DNA from: Oscillospiraceae bacterium
Lineage (GTDB): Bacteria; Bacillota; Clostridia; UMGS1810
Length of the DNA: 6,486 bases
NCBI GenBank assembly: GCA_021629085.1
Contig: JAJXRJ010000020.1
Coordinates: forward strand, 1-6,486
Direction of reading: 5' to 3'
Below the pieces are notes generated by a model, which saw only the letters and a program-made list of their open reading frames with translations, ran no database searches and was not told the DNA's origin. Positions 1 through 5,029 of the stretch are shown piece after piece. A program made the position numbers and the translations under genes. Positions within the stretch are counted from its first letter, which is position 1. Each line of letters begins with the position of its first letter.

Positions 1-35
1 AACCGTATATAGAATATTTGAACACATGCTGTTAC

Positions 36-55
36 GACATAATGAGAATTATGTC
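36..55. repeat. Perfect 8-bp palindrome beyond the recombinase 3' end
   Basis: The arms GACATAAT and ATTATGTC are perfectly complementary and separated by the 4-nt loop GAGA. The palindrome begins 10 nt past the recombinase stop codon. On the minus strand no T-run follows it, so it is a poor intrinsic terminator for the recombinase; read on the plus strand it is followed by ATTTTAT, which is also weak. It could be an mRNA 3'-end hairpin or a recombinase core-type site, because tyrosine recombinases bind inverted arms around a short spacer. The palindrome is seen directly; its role is not established. Confidence 0.45.
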
Positions 56-65
56 ATTTTATCCC

Positions 66-911
66 CTATATTTGCATCACCACAAGGCCGAGCTTTTGAA
101 TTTGCTGACGATGCACTTCACCGCTCTCCATGGTGTAAATCCGGGTTGTATCCACACTGGAATGCCCTAAAATGTCTGCAAGGCGTACAATGTCTTTTTG
201 CAAAGAATAATAGGTTCTTGCAAAAAGGTGCCGCAGATTATGTGGGAACACCTTGTCACGCGGCACCCCCGCTAAATCACAGAGCCTTTTCATTTCGCCC
301 CAAATATTGGAGCGGTTCAATGGTTTTCCGCTTTTGCTTATAAAAACAGCGCCGGTTTCCACTTTTTGCTCTTTGATATACACCTTTAAAAGCTTGCAAA
401 GCTGCTTTGGCAATATGACAATGCGCATTTTTCCTTTGCAGTCAATGCGCGCCTCCTCCTTTTTTACTGCCTCGACAGTGATAAATTTTAATTCCGACAC
501 GCGGATTCCGGTGGAACAGATGGTTTGCATCAGCAAAGAAAGCCGCTTATTCTTTTTGCTGGCAGCAGCTTTTAACAGCCGTTCATATTCCGTCTTGGTC
601 AGCTCCCGCTCCTGTGCAGCAAAAATGCGTCTTTGAATTTTTAACGCTTTTACCTTTAATTCATACCAATGGCAAAATTCAAAAAAACTGTTGAGTGACG
701 AAAGCGCTGCATTGACGCTGGCCGGCGCATATGTTTCAATGAGCTGTCGCTTATATTCCACTACCGTAGCTTTTTCCAGCGGACGGCCGTCTGCCCACGC
801 CATAAACACCTTTGTGTCCCGCACATATTTCGCAATGGTTGCAGCTGCTTTTTCCTCATCCACCAGATGTTCTTTGAATGCTGCAATTAATGCATTGGTT
901 ATTTGTTTCAT
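66..911 (-). CDS. Tyrosine recombinase/integrase (XerC/D-like), next to the truncated sigK
   Basis: This is a 281-residue site-specific recombinase of the phage-integrase (XerC/XerD) family, which exchanges DNA strands through a 3'-phosphotyrosine intermediate. Residues 1-90 look like the SAM-like core-binding domain and residues about 103-275 the catalytic domain. The full catalytic set is visible: R137 in TGIRVSEL, K161 in the beta-hairpin (KGKMRIVILP), H224 and R227 in HNLRH, H250 in LGHSSV and the nucleophile Y259 in TTRIYT, so it should be active. The ATG at 911 has AAGGAG at 927-922 with a 10-nt spacer. It lies downstream of and on the same strand as sigK, separated by a terminator, so it probably has its own promoter, though no convincing -35/-10 pair was found. 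No excisionase, relaxase or phage gene is visible in the window. It could be a stand-alone chromosomal recombinase, but its position beside a broken sigK suggests it belongs to an intervening element (inference). Confidence 0.9.
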   Translation of the reverse strand: MKQITNALIAAFKEHLVDEEKAAATIAKYVRDTKVFMAWADGRPLEKATVVEYKRQLIETYAPASVNAALSSLNSFFEFCHWYELKVKALKIQRRIFAAQERELTKTEYERLLKAAASKKNKRLSLLMQTICSTGIRVSELKFITVEAVKKEEARIDCKGKMRIVILPKQLCKLLKVYIKEQKVETGAVFISKSGKPLNRSNIWGEMKRLCDLAGVPRDKVFPHNLRHLFARTYYSLQKDIVRLADILGHSSVDTTRIYTMESGEVHRQQIQKLGLVVMQI

Positions 912-979
912 ATCTGCTTCGCTCCTTACTTTGTTTTTTGATGTTATTCTACCCCCAAAGCCCAGCTTTTAAGCAGATA
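911..979. repeat. 9-bp inverted repeat flanking the recombinase leader
   Basis: TATCTGCTT at 911-919 and AAGCAGATA at 971-979 are exact reverse complements separated by 51 bp. Read in the gene direction, the downstream arm fills the spacer between the ribosome binding site (927-922) and the start codon and includes the A of the ATG. In mRNA the arms could pair and limit ribosome access. In DNA they could be an operator or inverted recombination arms. The repeat is certain; its function is unknown. Confidence 0.45.
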
Positions 980-996
980 ATTGTATTTATTCAATG

Positions 997-1026
997 AAAA
1001 AAACCCGTTTTATTCGACGGGTTTTT
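997..1026 (-). terminator. Rho-independent terminator after sigK
   Basis: The 10-bp stem 999-1008/1017-1026 (GAAAAACCCGT-side pairing with ACGGGTTTTT) has an 8-nt loop and, on the minus strand, is followed by seven T residues at 1003-997. It begins 12 nt after the stop of the truncated sigK reading frame. It should end the sigK transcript before the recombinase gene and separates the two units. Confidence 0.8.
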
Positions 1027-1037
1027 CAATAATTTCA

Positions 1038-1733
1038 TCATATGGGTTTTTGCGCAGGCCAATTTGACTTACAATAGCATACGCCATATACATAGGACCG
1101 CGAAATATTGAGCATTTTTGCAATTTCTTTTTGGGTCATGCTGCTCGCGCCGCAAAGGCCATAGCGGAGCGTGAGCACTAAGCGTTCCCGTTTTTGGAGC
1201 GATTTTTTCATCGCCTCATAAAGCTCGCAAACTTGCATCTTTAAATCAACCGCATCAAAAATATCCGCATCGTCATTACACAGCTTATCGATGAGTGTCA
1301 CCTCATTGCCCTCTTTGTCTTTGCCGATGGGGTCTTGCAAAAGCACCTCATTTTTGTGTTTCTTATCCGTGCGGAAACTCATTAAAATTTCATTGTCAAT
1401 GCACTTTGCCGCATAAGTAGCAAGTCGTGCACCCTTTTGTGGGTTAAAAGTGGTAATCGCTTTGATGAGCCCGATGGTTCCGATGGAAATGAGGTCGTCT
1501 GTATCGCTGTCGGATGCGGCATATTTTTTTACCACATGCGCAACTAGGCGCAGGTTCCGCTCAATTAGAATGTTTTTCGCCTCTACATCACCGCTGTGAT
1601 ACCGCGCCAGATACAGCTTCTCTTCGGCGGCAGAAAGCGGCTGTTTAAAAGAGTTGGTACCGGAGACATAGGAAATCAGGAAAAACATGTGGGACAGTGC
1701 GCCTAAAAATGAAGCTGCAAGCGTTAAAAACAT
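1038..1733 (-). CDS. sigK: RNA polymerase sporulation sigma factor pro-SigK, 3'-truncated in region 4.2
   Basis: SigK directs late mother-cell transcription (coat and spore maturation) during sporulation. The 231-residue product aligns in order with B. subtilis SigK. It has a hydrophobic pro-sequence of about 20 residues (MFLTLAASFLGALSHMFFLI), normally removed by the membrane protease SpoIVFB. Region 2 follows (LIERNLRLVAHVVKKY at 56-71, DDLISIGTIGLIKAI at 79-93, ATYAAKCIDNEILM at 105-118), then the conserved DPIGKDKEGNEVTLID (134-149) and region 4 from about 165. The helix-turn-helix starts normally (MTQKEIAKMLNISRSYV, 199-215), but the expected continuation (SRIEKRAL...KL in other SigK proteins) is replaced by 16 unrelated residues and a stop. 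The break is near position 1089. B. subtilis SigK has 241 residues with about 26 after this point. The recognition helix is therefore incomplete and the product as encoded is unlikely to read a -35 element. The ATG at 1733 has GGAGGT at 1744-1739. It is either the 5' part of a split gene with an adjacent recombinase, or a decaying gene. Confidence 0.9.
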   Translation of the reverse strand: MFLTLAASFLGALSHMFFLISYVSGTNSFKQPLSAAEEKLYLARYHSGDVEAKNILIERNLRLVAHVVKKYAASDSDTDDLISIGTIGLIKAITTFNPQKGARLATYAAKCIDNEILMSFRTDKKHKNEVLLQDPIGKDKEGNEVTLIDKLCNDDADIFDAVDLKMQVCELYEAMKKSLQKRERLVLTLRYGLCGASSMTQKEIAKMLNISRSYVYGVCYCKSNWPAQKPI

Positions 1734-1738
1734 AATAC

Positions 1739-1744
1739 ACCTCC
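1739..1744 (-). promoter_or_regulatory. Ribosome binding site of sigK
   Basis: GGAGGT lies 5 nt before the ATG at 1733. It fixes the start so that the full hydrophobic pro-sequence is translated, which indicates that a membrane-tethered inactive precursor is made. Confidence 0.7.
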
Positions 1745-1761
1745 AAAAAAATCCTGCATTG

Positions 1762-1791
1762 TAAGTATATGCGCGGAAACGGTTGTTGGTG
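1762..1791 (-). promoter_or_regulatory. Candidate SigK-type (mother-cell) promoter of sigK
   Basis: On the minus strand CACC (1791-1788) is followed by 16 nt and then CATATACTTA (1771-1762). The B. subtilis SigK consensus is roughly mACm, 16-17 nt, CATAnnnTA. The -35 matches and the -10 misses one position. It lies between the upstream terminator (1805-1834) and the sigK RBS, where a promoter is needed, and would agree with the autoregulation known for sigK. A SigE promoter is less well matched, since no ATA-type -35 lies at the right spacing. Confidence 0.4.
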
Positions 1792-1804
1792 TATGTCTAA
1801 AAAT

Positions 1805-1834
1805 AAAAAAAGGCGCAAACAAAATGTTTGCGCC
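1805..1834 (-). terminator. Rho-independent terminator after the P-loop gene
   Basis: A perfect 9-bp stem, GGCGCAAAC (1812-1820) with GTTTGCGCC (1826-1834), has a 5-nt loop and on the minus strand is followed by TTTTTTT (1811-1805). It starts 14 nt beyond the stop of the P-loop gene and isolates sigK from upstream transcription. Confidence 0.9.
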
Positions 1835-1847
1835 AAACAGTTTTTGA

Positions 1848-2258
1848 TTATGCCAAGCAGTCGTACACTTCTTCCGAAAGCTCTGACTTGTCAGCACTGA
1901 CGGTTACAGTAAATTTAATGCCATGATCTTTGCAAAGCGATTTTAACTGGTTTACAAAGGCCGGAAGCCCTTCCAAATCACCTTTTACGATTTTTAACAG
2001 CCCATCAATAAATATATGCGTAATGTCATAATTTTGTGAAATTGCGCCGTTGATAAAACTGATAAACTCTCTATACGTAGAGATGTCATACTCTCCCGCG
2101 TCAATCACCCTTACCGTGTGACTCAAATGATATCCGTGCCGATTCCCCAAATGAATAAAAACGATGTTTCCATGTTCTGCATTGATAGCTGCATTGACGC
2201 TGTCTAGCAATGTTTTTGTCTTGCCGGTGCCCTTTTTACCAACAATCAACCTTACCAT
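1848..2258 (-). CDS. Small P-loop NTPase of unknown function
   Basis: This is a 136-residue protein with a Walker A motif, GKKGTGKT, at residues 7-14 and a Walker B-like strand, THIFID, at 80-85 ending in D85. It is about the size of a single P-loop core, with no membrane segment or extra domain. Similar short clostridial ATP-binding proteins exist, sometimes loosely labelled PilT-like, but no type IV pilus feature is visible and I do not assign a function. The start is placed at the ATG at 2258 because AAGGAG (2273-2268) precedes it by 9 nt and the protein then opens directly with the beta-strand leading into Walker A (MVRLIVGKKG). An in-frame TTG at 2306 would add 16 residues but would place this RBS inside the gene. 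It has its own promoter (2335-2363) and terminator (1805-1834), so it is a monocistronic unit between mazEF and sigK. Confidence 0.8.
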   Translation of the reverse strand: MVRLIVGKKGTGKTKTLLDSVNAAINAEHGNIVFIHLGNRHGYHLSHTVRVIDAGEYDISTYREFISFINGAISQNYDITHIFIDGLLKIVKGDLEGLPAFVNQLKSLCKDHGIKFTVTVSADKSELSEEVYDCLA

Positions 2259-2267
2259 TTCAATCAT

Positions 2268-2273
2268 CTCCTT
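2268..2273 (-). promoter_or_regulatory. RBS that sets the start of the P-loop gene
   Basis: AAGGAG sits 9 nt before the ATG at 2258. It lies inside the longer TTG-started reading frame, so it favours the 136-residue product over a 152-residue one. Confidence 0.65.
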
Positions 2274-2334
2274 CATTAAATTTTCAAACGTCAGCCGGAA
2301 ATCCAACCAAAAATTTCTCTTTTATTTCACTATT

Positions 2335-2363
2335 ATGATAACATGGTTGCCCCAAATGTTCAA
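2335..2363 (-). promoter_or_regulatory. SigA-type promoter of the P-loop gene
   Basis: On the minus strand TTGAAC (2363-2358) is followed by a 17-nt spacer and TATCAT (2340-2335). The -35 matches TTGACA at four of six positions and the -10 matches TATAAT at five of six. It is the best-spaced pair between the mazEF terminator and the start at 2258, and predicts a leader of about 70 nt. Confidence 0.55.
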
Positions 2364-2431
2364 TACTAAACTTATTTTTTGGTTAAATTATATGAAAAAT
2401 AAAGCATTGAATTGTTCATAATCACGGGACT

Positions 2432-2459
2432 AAAAAAAGCCGCAAACAAAGTTGCGGCT
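2432..2459 (-). terminator. Rho-independent terminator after mazEF
   Basis: AGCCGCAA (2438-2445) pairs perfectly with TTGCGGCT (2452-2459) around a 6-nt loop, followed on the minus strand by seven T residues (2438-2432). It lies 36 nt past the mazF stop codon and closes the toxin-antitoxin transcript. Confidence 0.85.
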
Positions 2460-2495
2460 AGCCATTCTTGTTCTATTATGTAGCGCATAAAAACC

Positions 2496-2846
2496 TTATA
2501 CTTCCGGGAGCCCGAGGCTGATTCCGACCGCCTCGTTTACGCGCTGCATCAATTCATCGTCCATACGGCCGATTCGTTCTTTTAACCTGCGTTTGTCAAT
2601 GGTACGGATTTGCTCCAGCAAAATGACAGAGTCCTTATTCAGCCCATAATCCTCGCCTAAAATTTCAATGTGGGTGGGCAGTCTGGCCTTGTTAATCTGG
2701 GAAGTAATTGCAGCAACGATCACAGTTGGGCTGTACTTGTTGCCAACGTCGTTTTGGATAACCAAAACAGGCCGGACTCCGCCTTGTTCTGACCCCACTA
2801 CCGGACTTAGGTCTGCATAAAAAATGTCTCCTCGTTTTACAATCAC
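2496..2846 (-). CDS. mazF: MazF/NdoA-family mRNA interferase toxin
   Basis: This is a sequence-specific endoribonuclease that cleaves single-stranded mRNA and is held inactive by the MazE-type antitoxin encoded just upstream. The 116-residue product matches B. subtilis NdoA (EndoA, also 116 residues) along its length, including MIVKRGDIFYADLSPV at the start, GSEQGGVRPVLVIQND and SVILLEQIRTIDKRRL. The residues known to be catalytic in the B. subtilis enzyme are present as R25 and T48. The B. subtilis toxin cuts at UACAU; whether this one does cannot be read from sequence alone. The start is the GTG at 2846, because GGAG at 2860-2857 is 10 nt upstream and the protein then begins like NdoA; a GTG at 2855 would leave only 1 nt from the RBS. 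It starts one nucleotide after the antitoxin stop, so the two are translationally coupled. Confidence 0.93.
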   Translation of the reverse strand: MIVKRGDIFYADLSPVVGSEQGGVRPVLVIQNDVGNKYSPTVIVAAITSQINKARLPTHIEILGEDYGLNKDSVILLEQIRTIDKRRLKERIGRMDDELMQRVNEAVGISLGLPEV

Positions 2847-2847
2847 A

Positions 2848-3144
2848 CTATTCACACTCCGAAAGTTTTTCCTCGTAGCTTAAAAGCTGCCTGCAGTCGG
2901 CATCATAGCAATACCTGGCAAGCTCCAGATTAATTTCAGCCATCTCCTCATAGCCCTTTTTCATCCGGTCACTGATTTCCACTTTTTTTCGTTCTCGGAT
3001 ATAAAGCTTCATCGCCTCGCGGATGAATTCGCTCCTGTTGACGTTCTGCAAGCTTGCCAGAGCGTCCACCTCTTTTAGCAAAGAGTCCGATAGACTGATT
3101 AGTATTTTCTTTTGCTGTGCCAAGATAACCAAGCCCCCCAACAT
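2848..3144 (-). CDS. mazE: MazE/EndoAI-type ribbon-helix-helix antitoxin
   Basis: This is the antitoxin that binds MazF through its C-terminal half and usually represses its own operon. The 98-residue product has an N-terminal ribbon-helix-helix DNA-binding domain: a strand at about 12-18 (KKILISL) and helices through SDSLLKEVDALASLQ and NRSEFIREAMKLYIRERK. A charged tail follows with KKGYEEMAEINLELA, which resembles the toxin-binding segment of B. subtilis EndoAI (93 residues, RRGYMEMAKINL). The ATG at 3144 has no clear Shine-Dalgarno sequence. A TTG at 3123, giving MAQ-like residues from codon 8, is preceded by GGGGGG at 10 nt and is a serious alternative start. The gene follows a perfect consensus promoter and abuts mazF. 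Confidence 0.9.
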   Translation of the reverse strand: MLGGLVILAQQKKILISLSDSLLKEVDALASLQNVNRSEFIREAMKLYIRERKKVEISDRMKKGYEEMAEINLELARYCYDADCRQLLSYEEKLSECE

Positions 3145-3163
3145 CTTTTTCTAGAGAAATCTA

Positions 3164-3181
3164 CATACCGTAAGCGATATG
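3164..3181. promoter_or_regulatory. Candidate operator in the mazEF leader
   Basis: CATACCG (3164-3170) and CGATATG (3175-3181) form a 7-bp inverted repeat with one mismatch around TAAG. It lies just downstream of the mazEF -10 box (3208-3213), in the early transcribed region. Ribbon-helix-helix antitoxins commonly bind such short palindromes to autoregulate. The repeat is seen; the operator role is inferred. Confidence 0.35.
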
Positions 3182-3207
3182 GAAAAACTGATTTCGGATA
3201 TATTGAA

Positions 3208-3236
3208 ATTATACACCGTTTGCATGTCTGTGTCAA
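3208..3236 (-). promoter_or_regulatory. Perfect consensus SigA promoter of mazEF
   Basis: On the minus strand TTGACA (3236-3231) and TATAAT (3213-3208) are separated by exactly 17 nt, a full match to the housekeeping consensus in both hexamers and spacing. It sits in the 108-nt gap between alr and mazE and gives a leader of about 55 nt. mazEF can therefore be transcribed independently of the upstream operon, and no terminator is visible after alr. Confidence 0.88.
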
Positions 3237-3252
3237 ATGTAGTTTATTCCAA

Positions 3253-4389
3253 TCAACCCATATCGCGCTTGTCACTCTGTATGTAAACTCGGGGGACCCG
3301 CTTGCTGACGGCGCAGAGGATTTCATAGTTGATGGTACCGGCTTTCTGCGCAACTTCTTCCACGGTAATACTATTATTTCCGCATTTTCCAAATAATATA
3401 ACCGTGTCCCCTATTTTTATGTCATCATATCCTGTAATATCCGCCATAAGCTGATCCATGCACACGTTTCCTGCCACTTTACAGCGGTGGTTACAAATAC
3501 AAACCTCGCCTTTGTTGGAAAGGCTGCGGAAATACCCGTCAGCATAGCCGACAGAAATGGTGGCAATTTTGGTTTTTTTCGCCGTGCAGAAGGTTCCGCC
3601 GTAGCCCACCAAAGTCCCCCGTTCCATCTCACGGATGCTCACAACCCGGCTTTTAAATGCCATAGCGGGCCGAAGCCTCAGTGTATTTTGCGGCACAGCG
3701 TCGGACGGATAGTGCCCATAGGTGATAATGCCGCTGCGCACCATATCGAGATGATATTCTGGGAAGCACAAGATGCCCGCGCTGTTGCAGATATGCCGGA
3801 TCGGGATGGAAACACCGCGCTTTTTAAGCGTTTCACACAGTGTGATAAACCGCGAAAACTGAAAATCAGTATACGACCGGTCTTTTTCGTCTGCCTTGGA
3901 TAAATGGGAAAAAATCCCCTCAATAGAAATGCCCGGAAGCGACCCAATCTCTAAAATTTCCCGGATGGTATCCGGCGATTCCGGGCACAACCCGATGCGG
4001 GACATCCCGGTGTCAATTTTAATGTGTATGCGCGCTGTTTTTTTCAGCCGTACCGCGGCATCAGAAATTTTCTTTGCGGTTTCTACATCAAATACCGTGA
4101 GCCGCACATCGTATTGCACAGCGCCAAAAATTTCATCGTCGCACACTGCGCCCAAAATTAAAATTGGCGTTTTGATACCGCTGTCGTGAATGCATTTTGC
4201 CTCGTCAAAGACAGCCACGCCCAAAAAATCAGCGCCGTTTTCAACCAGTGCCCGAGATACCTCTAAAATACCGTGGCCGTAGGCGTCCGCCTTTACCACA
4301 GCCAAAACCGGCGTATCTTTTACAAAGTCTTTGATGTTCCGAATATTTTCGGAAATTGCCCCCAGGTCGACATCTGCCTCGACTCTCAT
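3253..4389 (-). CDS. alr: Alanine racemase (PLP-dependent)
   Basis: The enzyme interconverts L- and D-alanine in the cytoplasm, supplying D-alanine for peptidoglycan. In spore-formers, racemases encoded beside a germination lipoprotein can also act in spores by converting the germinant or co-germinant L-alanine. The 378-residue product is full length. The N-terminal TIM barrel carries the PLP-binding K33 in AVVKADAYGHG, R131 in DTGMSRIGL and the strand HICNSAG (199-205). The C-terminal beta-domain carries the catalytic Y263 in GYGGTF, then SVGYADGY (279-286), NVCMDQLMAD (308-317) and SKRVPRVY near the end. The ATG at 4389 follows GGAGG (4401-4397) by 7 nt. It begins 15 nt after the lipoprotein gene, so the two should be co-transcribed. 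The order acpS, lipoprotein, alr, mazE, mazF is shared with B. subtilis alrA, and lipoprotein-alr with C. difficile gerS-alr2. Confidence 0.96.
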   Translation of the reverse strand: MRVEADVDLGAISENIRNIKDFVKDTPVLAVVKADAYGHGILEVSRALVENGADFLGVAVFDEAKCIHDSGIKTPILILGAVCDDEIFGAVQYDVRLTVFDVETAKKISDAAVRLKKTARIHIKIDTGMSRIGLCPESPDTIREILEIGSLPGISIEGIFSHLSKADEKDRSYTDFQFSRFITLCETLKKRGVSIPIRHICNSAGILCFPEYHLDMVRSGIITYGHYPSDAVPQNTLRLRPAMAFKSRVVSIREMERGTLVGYGGTFCTAKKTKIATISVGYADGYFRSLSNKGEVCICNHRCKVAGNVCMDQLMADITGYDDIKIGDTVILFGKCGNNSITVEEVAQKAGTINYEILCAVSKRVPRVYIQSDKRDMG

Positions 4390-4404
4390 TTGCGTTCCTC
4401 CAAA

Positions 4405-5025
4405 TCAGTCCTTTTTCTGATGAATATCAAACACAGAATCCTCCAGCTCCTTTTCAAATTTGAAGGATTCAAACGCAATTTCTGCAATCACTTTCTCTGT
4501 TTCATCTAAAATTTCCATCCGCACCGGAAGAATGGTTTTGGTGTCAATAAACAGCCGCTGTTTGCACGCCGCATGCGCGTCGTCATCCAAGTTGCACTCC
4601 AGCATCATGGTTTTATCCACCAGGCCGCCTGCGGTTTTCACGGTTGTTGTTTCGCCCGTGTAATAGCTCTTAAAAAAAGAGTCGATAAACAGGCAAAGAT
4701 ATTGGTCTTTCGAAGCGGAAAGAGAAATTTCGCTGTTGACCTTCTCATTTTTTACCGTAGTGGCGCCTTCTTCCAGCAGCACGGTAATCCCATCCTCCAC
4801 GTATTTTAGCAAAAACCGATCCGGTGCCTTGTGATACTGCTCAAACTGATAAGAATTTTCGGTTTTGTTGCTGTGTACCGTAATGGTTCCCTTTGCAGAA
4901 TAATCGCCAATGTCAATGTATTTTTTGTTAATTTTCTGGTATATTGTTTCCTCTGTTGTGTTATTCGCACAGCCTGCGGTCATCACAAGTATAAGTAAAA
5001 GCGGCAAGCATCTGAATAACTTCAA
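4405..5025 (-). CDS. GerS/YdcC-like LolA-type lipoprotein
   Basis: This is a 206-residue predicted lipoprotein. The N-terminus has a positive start (MKLFR), a hydrophobic core (about residues 7-15) and a lipobox-like MTAGC with C19 as the lipidated residue. T at -3 is less usual than L, V or I. The mature part is mostly polar and beta-rich, compatible with the LolA/LolB-like fold (GDYSAKGTITVHS at about 40-52, QFEQYHKAPDRFLLKY, LPVRMEILDE). Its place immediately before alr matches ydcC in B. subtilis and gerS in C. difficile. C. difficile GerS is a lipoprotein needed for the amidase CwlD to make the spore-cortex modification recognised during germination. The family assignment rests on fold-like features plus synteny, so the specific GerS role is inferred. 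The start is a TTG at 5025, supported by GGGAGG at 5039-5034 with an 8-nt spacer; this RBS overlaps the end of the upstream gene, indicating translational coupling. Confidence 0.75.
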   Translation of the reverse strand: MKLFRCLPLLLILVMTAGCANNTTEETIYQKINKKYIDIGDYSAKGTITVHSNKTENSYQFEQYHKAPDRFLLKYVEDGITVLLEEGATTVKNEKVNSEISLSASKDQYLCLFIDSFFKSYYTGETTTVKTAGGLVDKTMMLECNLDDDAHAACKQRLFIDTKTILPVRMEILDETEKVIAEIAFESFKFEKELEDSVFDIHQKKD

Positions 5026-5029
5026 AGCG

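Noticed and set aside
18..43. Promoter TTGAAC with CATAAT at the left edge
   Set aside because: The spacer is only 14 nt, and no plus-strand gene follows.
253..636. Plus-strand open frame of 127 codons
   Set aside because: It lies wholly antisense to the recombinase, which has every catalytic residue; no RBS or recognisable motif supports it.
1067..1766. Inversion of the sigK segment as the way to restore the gene
   Set aside because: Joining the break side to the sequence beyond 1766 gives no SRIEKRA-like continuation in any frame.
1645..1836. Minus-strand 63-codon frame upstream of sigK
   Set aside because: It overlaps the sigK 5' end in another frame and runs through a terminator, so it is not a leader peptide I can support.
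2259..2306. N-terminal extension of the P-loop protein from a TTG at 2306
   Set aside because: The clear RBS at 2273-2268 serves the ATG at 2258, and the extension is upstream of the first structural strand.
2847..2855. GTG start of mazF at 2855
   Set aside because: Only 1 nt separates it from the GGAG; the GTG at 2846 has a 10-nt spacer and gives the NdoA-like N-terminus and 116-residue length.
3112..3396. Plus-strand open frame across the alr-mazE gap
   Set aside because: It overlaps the alr 3' end, the perfect minus-strand mazEF promoter and the mazE start; no RBS and no recognisable protein.
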